Source: Aquamicrobium aerolatum DSM 21857 (GTDB lineage: Bacteria; Pseudomonadota; Alphaproteobacteria; Rhizobiales; Rhizobiaceae). From it: 64,000 bases of DNA. Each line of letters starts with the position of its first letter. Positions within the stretch are counted from its first letter, which is position 1. The stretch covers positions 62,001 to 126,000 of the forward strand of contig NZ_FORF01000002.1 in assembly GCF_900113935.1 (NCBI RefSeq), written 5' to 3'. Positions 54,963 to 63,903 of this stretch are shown one piece after another. Below the pieces are notes generated by a model, which was not told the origin of the DNA, did no database searches, and saw only the letters and a list, made by a program, of their open reading frames with translations. The translations under genes and the position numbers were made by a program.

Positions 54963-57151
54963 GGCCGCGCCCCGCTTGGCTGTGCTCCGGCCTTTTTCTC
55001 CGGCGTGCGGATATCGCGCACCAGATACACAAGACCACGCCATGTCTGATAAAATGCCAGCCGCAGGAACCAGACGGTGCCGACGACCACGCCCGGATTG
55101 CGTCGACGCGACTGCTGAAACTGCGACCACTGATCTGCATTGGCAAAGATCAGATCAGCGACAAGCCGATGATGTTCCGGCGCCGATCGAACATACTGGC
55201 ATCCAAGCGTCAGGGAATCGCCTTCCTTGACCTTGCTTCGCACCGACACCGGGAGCGTGCCGGGTGCTCCACCGGATAGCGGCTGGATGCGGATCGAAGA
55301 ATGGCCGTCAGCAATCATCTGGTCGGCCTCGCCGCCATAAACCCGGATCCGCGCCCCGTTGACGGAAACGTCCTCGATCATCGCCGGCAGCCAACGATCC
55401 CCACCGCCGAATTCGCAACGCCGGTTGATCCGGATACGCCGTGTGCTGGACCATTCGCGCCGCTCCGACACGACGCCCAGCGCACAGCCGGCAAGAATGA
55501 GGTTAAGCAGGTTCCAGCCCGCAACGACAAGTGTCACGTCGGCCTTCCACGGCTCCGAATAAAGCCGCCAGACCGAAACCCCCACGGCAAACAGCAAAAC
55601 CGCGAAGATGACGAAAAACGGCCGACTGAGCTCCGACAGGCGACTGGTCGACATCGTTTCGTCCTTGGCAGTCACCTTGAAGGTGGGCTTGCGCGGATTG
55701 AGCACCACCGAAACGATGGCCGGAAGCAGGTGAACCGACTGGATATATTCGTAAAGCTCAGAAATCCACGGCCAGCGGAAACGACCATAGAGGTAGTTCT
55801 GCATCATCAGGTTCACAGCCATATAGCTCAGCGTGTAGGCGAAAAACTCGCCGCCGGATGCCGTGAACATCTGGAGACCAAAGAACAGATAACCAAGCGG
55901 TGCAAACAGAAAGATCGTGCGTGGAAAGGGGAAAAGCCAAAACAGCGTCGAAGACATGTAGCAGAGACGCTGCGGCAGGGTGAGGCCGCGCTTGAGTGGC
56001 GGAAATCTGAAGCGAAGGATCTGCATCATGCCCTGCGCCCAGCGACTGCGCTGGCCGATGAAGCTTGCAAACGATGCCGGCTGCAGACCCGCGATCAGCG
56101 GCTTGTCGACATAAACGCTCTTCCAGCCGCGCGCATGCAATTCCAGCGCCGTCTCACAGTCTTCCGTAATCGAGATGCCGGAAAACCCATTCGTGTCGCC
56201 GAGCGCTTCACGGCTCAGAACCGCAGCGGAGCCGCAGAAGAACGAAGCGTTCCATTTGTCCAGACCACGCTGAATGATGCCGTAGAACATCTCGTTCTCG
56301 GAGGGCATCGTTTCGAAGGTGCGCAGATTTCGCTCAAGCGGATCGGGGTTGAGGAAGAAGTGCGGCGTCTGCACCAGGAAAAGCTTCGGGTCTTCCTTGA
56401 AATAGCCGACGGTTTCCCGCAGGAAACTACGCGTTGGAGCATGGTCAGCGTCAAAAACGGCGATCAGTTCGCCCGAAGAATGGGCAAGCCCGTTGTTGAG
56501 GTTTCCGGCCTTTGCATGTTCATTGCGTTCGCGGGTTAGATAATTTGCGCCCAGATCAGCGCAAAGCTGCTGCAACTCGACATGCCTCTGCAAAGCGGCC
56601 TGCGCTGCCAGAACATCCTGTGAATTGCGCTTCTGGACCGTGCCGCCATCGTCGAGCAACCAGACCGTGAGGCGGTCTGAAGGATAGTCCATGGCTCGGG
56701 CCGCGGCGATCGTGTCGGCCAGAAGAGATGCTTCCTCGTTATAGCTGGGAATGAACACGTCAACATGGGGCAGATCTTCATCGCCGACAATCACAGGCGT
56801 GCGAGACGGGAGCGGCTTTGCGACGATGAAAAGGCTGAGGAACAGCATGAACACGCTGTACATTTCAGCCAGATAAAGCAGCAGGCCAGGAATGAAATTC
56901 TCCAGCTGCGTGACCGGCGGAATGGTGCTGGTCGTGCGCCAGTAGACATAACGAAGGACCAGTGCGGTTCCCAGCGCAAGACCGACCAGTCGCCACGCGC
57001 CATCCAGCCCCAGGAGTTTAACAAAGATCATGAGCGTCAGGACAACGCCACCAACGACGAGATGAGTCTGCAGGTTGATTGGCAGCGACACGATCAAGAT
57101 AGTGCCGATCGCCAAAATCGCCCAAATCACACCAGCAAAAAGTTTTCCCAT
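54959..57151 (-). CDS. bcsA: Cellulose synthase catalytic subunit with PilZ domain
   Basis: The 730-residue inner-membrane glycosyltransferase (family 2) carries the processive synthase motifs LLDDGG, VFDADHAP, SITEDCE and QRSRWAQG, with membrane segments on both sides. A PilZ domain follows, with the RINRR basic motif and EDVSVNGAR (D-x-S-x-x-G), so activation by cyclic di-GMP is expected. ATG 57151 has AAGAGGCGGAA upstream. It makes beta-1,4-glucan from UDP-glucose and pushes it to BcsB. Confidence 0.96.
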   Translation of the reverse strand: MGKLFAGVIWAILAIGTILIVSLPINLQTHLVVGGVVLTLMIFVKLLGLDGAWRLVGLALGTALVLRYVYWRTTSTIPPVTQLENFIPGLLLYLAEMYSVFMLFLSLFIVAKPLPSRTPVIVGDEDLPHVDVFIPSYNEEASLLADTIAAARAMDYPSDRLTVWLLDDGGTVQKRNSQDVLAAQAALQRHVELQQLCADLGANYLTRERNEHAKAGNLNNGLAHSSGELIAVFDADHAPTRSFLRETVGYFKEDPKLFLVQTPHFFLNPDPLERNLRTFETMPSENEMFYGIIQRGLDKWNASFFCGSAAVLSREALGDTNGFSGISITEDCETALELHARGWKSVYVDKPLIAGLQPASFASFIGQRSRWAQGMMQILRFRFPPLKRGLTLPQRLCYMSSTLFWLFPFPRTIFLFAPLGYLFFGLQMFTASGGEFFAYTLSYMAVNLMMQNYLYGRFRWPWISELYEYIQSVHLLPAIVSVVLNPRKPTFKVTAKDETMSTSRLSELSRPFFVIFAVLLFAVGVSVWRLYSEPWKADVTLVVAGWNLLNLILAGCALGVVSERREWSSTRRIRINRRCEFGGGDRWLPAMIEDVSVNGARIRVYGGEADQMIADGHSSIRIQPLSGGAPGTLPVSVRSKVKEGDSLTLGCQYVRSAPEHHRLVADLIFANADQWSQFQQSRRRNPGVVVGTVWFLRLAFYQTWRGLVYLVRDIRTPEKKAGAQPSGARP

Positions 57152-57290
57152 TTCCGCCTCTTCACCTGCAGCGTTGGATCGCCGAACGACCGCTATCTAA
57201 ATAATTTGTCGGCCGCGAAGTTCGTCTGGCTAATGGCCTAAGTCACTCAAACCTGAACGGCTGGTAAATATCTCGTACGCCCTCTCGCTC

Positions 57291-58223
57291 TCAGTCCGAC
57301 GGTGGCGGCGGCACAACCGGTGTCGCCTGTGAAGATGATGCGGCAGAAGAAGGTGGCAACGGGACGATCGGCGCGTTAGCGGGAACAGGTGGCGGAGCCA
57401 CGCGCACTTCCGGCGCTGAAGCCACAGTCGGGCGCGGGACAGCCGGCCTTGCCGTTGGCAGAACCTCAACGGGGGACGATGCGGAAAGCACCGCCGAACC
57501 GGCGAGGCCATATGGATGGATCGGCTGGCCTGTCATGCCAAGGCGCGAATCGGCCGCCGGCAACACGCCATAAGGGTTCCAGCCATAGCCGCCCATCGCC
57601 GCGTTGATCGTATAGCCATACATGATCGCGAGAAGCCCTTCCTCCGTCGCGTTTGTCTGGCACAGACGCAGCCTGACCTGTACCGAGCCCCGCGCGCGGA
57701 ACGTGCCCTCGGTACGCATCGGTGCGATGCGCTGCCACGCGTAGAGACAAAGATCGTTCGTACCGCTCCTGCCGGTGGCATAGCCGAACGGGCCGTAACT
57801 GTTTTGTGCAAAAAGCGGTGAGCGGGCCATTGCGATGCCCGGCAGAACGCGGCGCATCTCGCGCGCGATCGATCCCTCTGTGGGCTGCAGATCGGCAAGC
57901 GTCGTCTCGCCACCATCCGCACCGACCGGCCCGAAAAACTGAACCCGCAACGTGTTTTGGCCTGCTGTGGTGGCGACCGTGGACAGGATGATGTCCTGCT
58001 GGATTGCGTTGGCGAAGCGGCGTTCAACGACACTGACGACAGACGGTCCACCGGGAGGCGGTAGCGCAAGCGCATCCTGTGCATCTGTTTCCAACGACAG
58101 CGACGATCGCTCAAGCTTGGCGACCGGTTGGGCACAGGCGGTCAGTAGCAAACCAGCAGCCGCCAACGCTATCACTTTTCCGGCGAAAGCGCGGCAAATG
58201 GATATGTCAGATCGCGTCGGCAT
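57291..58223 (-). CDS. bcsN: Cellulose biosynthesis lipoprotein BcsN
   Basis: A 310-residue probable lipoprotein: signal segment GKVIALAAAGLLLTAC with a lipobox Cys near residue 30, then a domain matching the BcsN proteins found ahead of bcsA in rhizobial cellulose operons. The C terminus is rich in Pro, Ala and Ser. I take ATG 58223, which puts the lipoprotein signal at the N terminus; an upstream ATG at 58367 would bury it behind 48 extra residues and has no ribosome-binding site. It is 139 bases from bcsA. Confidence 0.8.
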   Translation of the reverse strand: MPTRSDISICRAFAGKVIALAAAGLLLTACAQPVAKLERSSLSLETDAQDALALPPPGGPSVVSVVERRFANAIQQDIILSTVATTAGQNTLRVQFFGPVGADGGETTLADLQPTEGSIAREMRRVLPGIAMARSPLFAQNSYGPFGYATGRSGTNDLCLYAWQRIAPMRTEGTFRARGSVQVRLRLCQTNATEEGLLAIMYGYTINAAMGGYGWNPYGVLPAADSRLGMTGQPIHPYGLAGSAVLSASSPVEVLPTARPAVPRPTVASAPEVRVAPPPVPANAPIVPLPPSSAASSSQATPVVPPPPSD

Positions 58224-58571
58224 CGGTCTTGGCCATCCCCGCAAATCAGTTTCGGCCCCCGACTCAACTTCTAGCCCGGTCTGAGCCTTCACGGAAGACG
58301 GCTTGGCCCCAGCAGGCGACAAACCGAAAAGACTGGGCGATGTGTTGTAGGAAAATTCCCGAATCATGGCGTTTCAACTACGGTAGCTGCCCTCTTGCCT
58401 AACAGCATTCGTAGTTAACAAACCCTTACGATCGCGATGGGCTCTCCCGGTGAAAGACATGCGGATCGGTCGGTCGGGATCTGGAAAACAAGGCTTCTGA
58501 CGCGCCAGCGAGCTGCCGCCGCAGGATTGGAAGCAGCAGCACTGGATCGGGCCAGCGCTACGTCGCCTCGA

Positions 58572-59336
58572 TCACGAACGCGCCTGATCCGCCAGCAATT
58601 GCGCGTAGAGAGACCGTGTCTTGTGCGAGATCGCCACGCCAAACTCCTTCATCAGATATTGCTCGCATTTGGCGTAGATCTGACGCAATCGGGCGTAATC
58701 GCCATTATCGGCCGCTTCCCTCATCAAGGTCTGGAAAGCCTGTTCGTTGCCGGGGTCAATCGACAGCAGCTTGCGCGCGCATTTGCTCCGCAGCTGCGAA
58801 GACAATGTTCCGCCAGCACCAAGAGATTCTGCAAGCTTGGCAATGACACTTTCGCGCAGAAGAACCCGTTGTTCGGTCAGCCAATCCTCAAATTCCGCGC
58901 CTGATTCCGGAATGTCTGCGAGCAGGTCTCCATTGTAGAGCCTGCAAACATCTGCAAGCGCCACCTCCCCCTCCCGGGAGAGCGCCTTGAGCAACTCATA
59001 CAGATCCCACTCAATACCGCTCACATCGAGACGGACCAGGGTGAAACTCGCTTCCACAAGGCGAAATCGATGCTCATCCTGAAAGCGGCGGATACGAGCA
59101 AGGCTCTGGCGCAGATTGGCGGCTGCCTGTTCGTGATGCGCATCCGGCCAGAAAAGCGCTGCCAGACGTTGCCGGGAAATAGTCACGTTATTTCCAGACA
59201 GCAGGATGAAGGTTGCCGTGCGAAAAAGATTGGATGGAATGGCTGACGCGACTCCTCCATGAACCTCAACGCTGCAAACTCCCAAAGTCGAGAAGATGAC
59301 CCGTTCACCAACTGGAGCGACTTCAATCTCTGTCAT
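58572..59336 (-). CDS. SARP/BTAD-type transcriptional regulator
   Basis: The 254-residue protein has an OmpR-like winged-helix region (about residues 15-100, LFWPDAHHEQAAANLRQSLARIRR) followed by a bacterial transcriptional activation domain of TPR-like helices (about 105-250, LYELLKALSREGEVALADVCRLYNGDLL). Such regulators are best known from actinomycetes, but shorter ones occur in rhizobia. It lies upstream of bcsN on the same strand, with 348 bases to the chosen bcsN start, including a 7-base inverted repeat (AACTACG, CGTAGTT) at 58376-58416. Control of the cellulose operon is inferred from position. Confidence 0.75.
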   Translation of the reverse strand: MTEIEVAPVGERVIFSTLGVCSVEVHGGVASAIPSNLFRTATFILLSGNNVTISRQRLAALFWPDAHHEQAAANLRQSLARIRRFQDEHRFRLVEASFTLVRLDVSGIEWDLYELLKALSREGEVALADVCRLYNGDLLADIPESGAEFEDWLTEQRVLLRESVIAKLAESLGAGGTLSSQLRSKCARKLLSIDPGNEQAFQTLMREAADNGDYARLRQIYAKCEQYLMKEFGVAISHKTRSLYAQLLADQARS

Positions 59337-59653
59337 GCCTTGTCACCAACTCAGCGCTGCCCCCAGCCTCTCCTATAAACGTTCGAGTAGATAATTAGTT
59401 CTCCACTATACCTTGTTTTGTGAAATTCAGGAAACAAATTCCAACAATACTTGATCTTCTCTGCGTTTTGCAAAGTGGTTCCTTCAAGTGAAACATTTTC
59501 ATTTCTTAACTCAACATGAGAACAGATCATGCCTACCCCTCACCCCACCCTCAATGGCAGCTTCAATCGAGACGAAGACAGCCTGACTCATTGCTCTCTC
59601 GAGACGTCCTGATGTCCGATGCGAGGGCTGCACTGGCCACAAATGCGGATATG

Positions 59654-59677
59654 CCATCGCAGCCATGGCTGCGATGG
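59654..59677. repeat. 24-base perfect palindrome
   Basis: The arm CCATCGCAGCCA (59654-59665) is followed directly by its exact reverse complement (59666-59677) with no spacer. Such a site suits a dimeric or tetrameric DNA-binding protein, or a cruciform; it lies about 320 bases upstream of the SARP-type start. Confidence 0.85.
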
Positions 59678-59728
59678 ATCAATCCATTGGCCTGCTCCCC
59701 TGATGAGCGCCACATTGGGCCGCGACGG

Positions 59729-59770
59729 CAGCGCTCGTTGCGAAGTTTTCCGGTTACGCAACGAGCGCTG
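59729..59770. repeat. 14-base perfect inverted repeat with 14-base loop
   Basis: CAGCGCTCGTTGCG and CGCAACGAGCGCTG are exact reverse complements separated by AAGTTTTCCGGTTA. There is no T run on either strand, so it is not a classical terminator for the LuxR-type gene that ends 62 bases away; it could be an RNA structure or a regulator site. Confidence 0.75.
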
Positions 59771-59831
59771 TCTATTGTGTCAGTCGGGATTTCCCCTCAA
59801 CTGCATCGCAGCCTGTCTCAGCAGCCGACCT

Positions 59832-60602
59832 TTATGGCGCGGCGAGATGTGACCTGTTGCCGGATGGAAGCAGCGACGGCGATCGCCCTCCCCGACGCAG
59901 GGTTGCGGCTGCCTGCGTTCGGTTGCTGACACGCAGTTTCGCCAAAAGATTGTGCACATGCACTTTCACGGTGTGTTCGGAAAGTGCCATTTTGTGCGCG
60001 ATCAGCTTGTTTTGATAACCCTCGGACAGCAACTCCAGCGTCTCACGTTCCCGAGCAGTCAGGAGCGAAAGATAGGCTTGGCACTCGCTGTCAGGCGCAT
60101 GGTCGGAGAGCGTCAGGCTCTCGGCGTTACTGTTGAAAACCGAGGCTTCGGGCGAAGGCCTGCGAGTGCTGACCGGATAGTATTCGCCTCCACTGATCAA
60201 AAGCGACACCGCAGCAAGCCAAATATCCAGCTTGAGGGTAAGCGGCAAAATCCCCTGGATCTTCTGGGTGGCAAACAGATCATTGCAGCGGCTGGTAATC
60301 GACTCACAATCGTCGACAAGCAGTCCTATCGCGATTTCGGGGTTTGCAGCGCGGTACGCTTCGATCTCATCGCGAGCGTCGACTTCCGCCATTTCATGAA
60401 ACAGCACCAGTTGAACGTCTGGTTCTATTTCGGCTGTGCCGCGCGAATTTTCACGCACTTGCGCGATGCATCCCCGCAGCCGTTCTTCAAGCGTGTTTGC
60501 GAGACTTTGATAAAGCGTCCCGCTTTTTGACACCACAATCAGTACCTTTAATGTCCGCCCTTCGCTCTGGATGCCCCCCCGGACGCCTCCTTCTACGCTC
60601 AT
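59832..60602 (-). CDS. LuxR-family transcriptional regulator
   Basis: The 256-residue protein ends with a LuxR/NarL helix-turn-helix (about residues 180-240: LLTARERETLELLSEGYQNK, SEHTVKVHVHNLLAKLRVSN). The N-terminal part resembles a degenerate receiver: IVVSKSGTLYQSL at the start and LVLFHEMAEVDARDE where the phosphate-accepting Asp would be, so phosphorylation is doubtful. It is upstream of the SARP-type gene on the same strand and may act in the same exopolysaccharide control circuit. Confidence 0.82.
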   Translation of the reverse strand: MSVEGGVRGGIQSEGRTLKVLIVVSKSGTLYQSLANTLEERLRGCIAQVRENSRGTAEIEPDVQLVLFHEMAEVDARDEIEAYRAANPEIAIGLLVDDCESITSRCNDLFATQKIQGILPLTLKLDIWLAAVSLLISGGEYYPVSTRRPSPEASVFNSNAESLTLSDHAPDSECQAYLSLLTARERETLELLSEGYQNKLIAHKMALSEHTVKVHVHNLLAKLRVSNRTQAAATLRRGGRSPSLLPSGNRSHLAAP

Positions 60603-61291
60603 GCGACTACTCCCACTTTACACGTCTAGATCGTTGCCCCGACCCCTCTTGGTAATAAATCGTTTAGTATTCGATCGACCCTAACACTCAGAGCGTGACA
60701 CAAACGTGATAGCCCAAATGGATCACATCTTTTGGATCAGGGGATTACGCCGCGGTGATACCATCTGCAAAAAAGCAGATCGTTTTGCCGATGCACGCGA
60801 CCAGCCTTCTGCCGACCGCCAAGGGCGAAATTGGCGATACGAAAACGATGTTGCGGGTGTTGAGGTTCCTGAGCGGGATGGTATAAGGCCAGCCTGTGTT
60901 ACTGATGCAGGTTTCATCTGCTGGTTGGGGAGGACGCCATGATGTGCGACGGCCTCTTCCAATTGGGGATGGGCCCAGTCGTACTGGACGCCACCCAAAC
61001 GGAAGATCATTCAGGCACACGGCCCCTATGGGCACGTGATGTCAATTTCCGTACGCGCGATCACCGCGCGGGTGTTCTGATGCGCGTGACAATGCCGCCA
61101 TTCACCAGACGTCGAAAACGGTACGGCACGCAAGTGCTGATGACTTCGGCGGAAGCCTGATTGTCATCCCCTTGTGAGGATGACGCTTTAATTGCCATCA
61201 GCTTTACATCGCTTGCGAGCATGATCGGCTCGACGAAACACTGATTTGTTCTCTATCGCCGGCCACGGCCTGCAGTAACCACGGTACAACG
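60603..61291. other. Intergenic region of 689 bases, possibly with gene remnants
   Basis: No frame here is convincing. A minus-strand frame from 61035 to 60745 has a patterned segment (NLNTRNIVFVSPISPLAVG) but no ribosome-binding site, and its reading shares the DNA with two other weak frames. Small hairpins are visible: ATCTGC/GCAGAT around an A run at 60762-60780 and GTCATCC/GGATGAC at about 61162-61183. The segment before 61292 is the promoter region of the decarboxylase gene. Confidence 0.4.
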
Positions 61292-62404
61292 ATGTCTCAG
61301 CACAACGAACTGCGCACGCCCTACTATCTCATCGACAAGAGCAAGCTGCTCGACAATATGCGCAAGATCGATCAGGTCCGCGAAAAATCCGGTGCCAAGG
61401 CGTTGCTGGCGCTGAAATGTTTTGCGACATGGTCGGTGTTCGACCTGATGCGCGAGCACATGGACGGAACCACATCGTCGTCGCTGAACGAGGTCCGCCT
61501 CGGTCGCCAGCGCTTCGGCAAGGAAACGCATGCCTATTCCGTTGCCTGGGCCGACCATGAAATCGACGAGGCGGTGTCCTACGCCGACAAGATCATCTTC
61601 AACTCGATCCAGCAGCTTGAACGTTTCGGGGACAATGCGTCCGGCATCGTGCGTGGCCTGCGCCTCAATCCGGGCGTCAGCTCCTCGACCTTCGATCTTG
61701 CCGACCCTGCCCGCCCCTTCAGCCGCCTCGGCGAATGGGATCAGGAAAAGGTGCTGCCGGTGATGGACCAGATCAGCGGTTTCATGATCCACAACAACTG
61801 CGAGAATTCGGATTTTGCGCTGTTCGACCGCATGCTCAGCCAGATCGAAGAGCGTTTCGGTGAATTGCTCAAGCGCGCCGAATGGGTGAGCCTTGGCGGC
61901 GGCATCCATTTTACCGGCGACAATTACCCGATCGACGATTTCTGCGCCCGCCTGAAGGCGTTTTCGCAAAAATTCGGCGTACAGGTCTATCTGGAGCCGG
62001 GTGAGGCTTCGATCACCAATTCGACGACGCTGGAAGTGACGGTCCTCGACACGCTGTTCAACGGCAAGCATCTTGCGGTCGTCGACTCGTCAATCGAAGC
62101 GCATCTGCTGGACCTGCTGATCTACCGCGAGAACGCGCGGATCCTGCCCAATTCCGGCGACCATGAAATCATGATCTGCGGCAAGTCGTGCCTCGCCGGC
62201 GATATTTTCGGCACCTTCCGCTTCCCCGAACCGCTGAAAGTCGGCGACCGCATCTCGGTGCAGGACACCGCCGGCTACACCATGGTCAAGAAGAACTGGT
62301 TCAACGGCGTCGCGATGCCCGCCATCGCCATTCGCGAACTTGATGGATCGATCCGCACGGTTCGCGAGTTCGGTTACGACGACTATGAAAGCAGCCTTTC
62401 CTGA
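61292..62404 (+). CDS. nspC: Carboxynorspermidine decarboxylase
   Basis: The 370-residue PLP enzyme is an alanine-racemase-fold decarboxylase: the PLP Lys is in LLALKCFATW near residue 38, HNNCEN and LSLGGGIHFT line the active site, and CGKSCLAGD carries the catalytic Cys near residue 295. It decarboxylates carboxynorspermidine or carboxyspermidine to the triamine. It is 40 bases upstream of the synthase gene, giving the alternative spermidine route used by many alphaproteobacteria. Confidence 0.92.
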   Translation: MSQHNELRTPYYLIDKSKLLDNMRKIDQVREKSGAKALLALKCFATWSVFDLMREHMDGTTSSSLNEVRLGRQRFGKETHAYSVAWADHEIDEAVSYADKIIFNSIQQLERFGDNASGIVRGLRLNPGVSSSTFDLADPARPFSRLGEWDQEKVLPVMDQISGFMIHNNCENSDFALFDRMLSQIEERFGELLKRAEWVSLGGGIHFTGDNYPIDDFCARLKAFSQKFGVQVYLEPGEASITNSTTLEVTVLDTLFNGKHLAVVDSSIEAHLLDLLIYRENARILPNSGDHEIMICGKSCLAGDIFGTFRFPEPLKVGDRISVQDTAGYTMVKKNWFNGVAMPAIAIRELDGSIRTVREFGYDDYESSLS

Positions 62405-62444
62405 GTTTCATCCCATCATCACAGACACGGAGTATCCCCACGGA

Positions 62445-63683
62445 ATGAAAAAGAATGTCCTCATCATCGGCGCCGGCGGTGTGGCGCAGGTCGTCGCGCA
62501 TAAATGCGCACAGAACAACGACGTGCTCGGCGATATCACTATCGCGTCGCGTACGCTTGAGAAGTGCGAGGCAATCGTCGCTTCCGTCCGTGAGAAGAAT
62601 GCGCTCAAGGTCGATGGCAAGCTCGAAGCTCATGCGCTCGACGCGATGGATGTGGAAGCAACCAAGGCGCTGATCACCAAGACCGGCGCGCAGATCGTCA
62701 TCAATGTCGGCTCGCCGTTTCTCAACATGTCGGTGATGTCGGCCTGCATCGAAACCGGTGCGGCCTATATCGACACGGCGATCCACGAAGATCCGATGAA
62801 GATCTGCGAGACGCCGCCATGGTACGCGAACTACGAGTGGAAGCGCCGCGAGGAATGCGAGAAGGCAGGCGTCACCGCCATTCTCGGCGCCGGCTTCGAT
62901 CCGGGCGTCGTCAATGCCTATGCCAAGCTCGCCTATGACGAATATTTCGACAAGATCGAGTCCATCGACATCGTCGATATCAACGCCGGCGATCATGGCC
63001 GCTATTTTGCCACCAACTTCGACCCGGAAATCAATTTCCGCGAATTTACCGGTCAGGTCTGGACGTGGCAGAACAATGAATGGACCTCCAACAAGATGTT
63101 CGAGGTTGGCAAGGAATGGGACCTACCCGTCGTCGGCAAGCGCAAGGCCTACCTGACCGGCCATGACGAAGTGCATTCGCTGTCGCACATCCTCAAGGTT
63201 CCGACCGTGCGCTTCTGGATGGGCTTCGGCGATCACTACATCAACGTCTTCACCGTTCTGAAAAATCTCGGCCTGTTGTCCGAGCAGCCGGTCCTGACGG
63301 CGGAAGGCCAGGAAGTCATCCCGCTGAAAGTGGTCAAGGCGGTGCTGCCCGATCCGGGTTCGCTCGCGCCAGACTATACCGGCAAGACCTGCATCGGCGA
63401 TCTGGTGAAGGGCGTGAAGGACGGCAAGGAACGCGAAGTCTTCATCTACAACGTGGCGGATCACAAGGAAGCGTTCGAGGAAGTCGGCTCGCAGGGCATC
63501 TCCTACACTGCCGGCGTCCCGGCCGTCGCTGCTGCGATGCTGATTGCAACCGGCGAGTGGGACGTCAAGAAGATGGCCAACGTCGAAGAGCTGCCGGCGC
63601 AGCCTTTCCTTGGCCTTCTGAACAAGATCGGCCTGCCGACCCGCATCAAGGACGAGAACGGCGACCGCGCGCTCGAGTTCTGA
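62445..63683 (+). CDS. Carboxynorspermidine synthase (saccharopine dehydrogenase-like)
   Basis: The 412-residue protein begins with an NADPH Rossmann motif (VLIIGAGGVAQVVAHKC) and follows the saccharopine dehydrogenase-like fold (GAGFDPGVVNAYAKLA, DINAGDHG). It condenses an aminoaldehyde (aspartate semialdehyde) with a diamine to make carboxynorspermidine or carboxyspermidine, the substrate of the decarboxylase upstream. ATG 62445 is used; the earlier in-frame ATG at 62340 is inside the decarboxylase gene. A saccharopine dehydrogenase role in lysine metabolism is less likely because of the NspC partner. Confidence 0.9.
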   Translation: MKKNVLIIGAGGVAQVVAHKCAQNNDVLGDITIASRTLEKCEAIVASVREKNALKVDGKLEAHALDAMDVEATKALITKTGAQIVINVGSPFLNMSVMSACIETGAAYIDTAIHEDPMKICETPPWYANYEWKRREECEKAGVTAILGAGFDPGVVNAYAKLAYDEYFDKIESIDIVDINAGDHGRYFATNFDPEINFREFTGQVWTWQNNEWTSNKMFEVGKEWDLPVVGKRKAYLTGHDEVHSLSHILKVPTVRFWMGFGDHYINVFTVLKNLGLLSEQPVLTAEGQEVIPLKVVKAVLPDPGSLAPDYTGKTCIGDLVKGVKDGKEREVFIYNVADHKEAFEEVGSQGISYTAGVPAVAAAMLIATGEWDVKKMANVEELPAQPFLGLLNKIGLPTRIKDENGDRALEF

Positions 63684-63703
63684 TCGGATTGCGAATCTGA
63701 CGA

Positions 63704-63737
63704 AGAAAGCCCGGCCATCGAACGCCGGGCTTTTTTT
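63704..63737 (+). terminator. Rho-independent terminator of the polyamine operon
   Basis: AAAGCCCGGC and GCCGGGCTTT form a stem around an 8-base loop, followed by a run of seven T's, 21 bases after the synthase stop. Confidence 0.92.
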
Positions 63738-63783
63738 GGCCAGCGCAAAATTGCGATGATGCGCCTCCCGTTCGGGCGGTCAG

Positions 63784-63903
63784 TCAGATGGTGTAGGTTC
63801 GGAAAGAAACGCCCGATCCGCTCGGCATGGGAATGCCTGCATTACAGATCGGACAGAAGCCAGACGTGATGGCGACGTCGCCGGTTGCGTCGAAACGCAA
63901 CAC
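63784..63903 (-). CDS. Possible short ORF or gene remnant with a CxxC motif
   Basis: A 39-codon frame from GTG 63903 encodes VLRFDATGDVAITSGF then CPICNAGIPMPSG and ends YTI. It looks like the C-terminal part of a real protein, with a zinc-finger-like CPIC, but an in-frame stop lies four codons upstream of the GTG and no ribosome-binding site is seen. It may be a degraded gene; the right edge of the window limits judgement. Confidence 0.25.
   Translation of the reverse strand: MLRFDATGDVAITSGFCPICNAGIPMPSGSGVSFRTYTI

Larger units (their letters stand above)
59337..59831. other. Intergenic region with two strong inverted repeats, no supported gene
   Basis: 495 bases between two minus-strand regulator genes. 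Its right-hand part near the SARP start is AT-rich and promoter-like. Weak frames exist on the plus strand (from 59516, and 27 codons from 59529) but none has a convincing ribosome-binding site or recognisable product. The two inverted repeats listed separately make an unannotated structured RNA or operator plausible. Confidence 0.5.

Noticed and set aside
59516-59929. Plus-strand frame of 137 codons as a gene
   Set aside because: It runs into the LuxR gene on the other strand, has poor codon pattern, spans both inverted repeats and has no ribosome-binding site.
62445-63683. Saccharopine dehydrogenase of lysine catabolism, which would link to the hglS operon
   Set aside because: The gene is directly downstream of an NspC decarboxylase and matches the carboxynorspermidine synthase pattern, so a polyamine role is far more likely.
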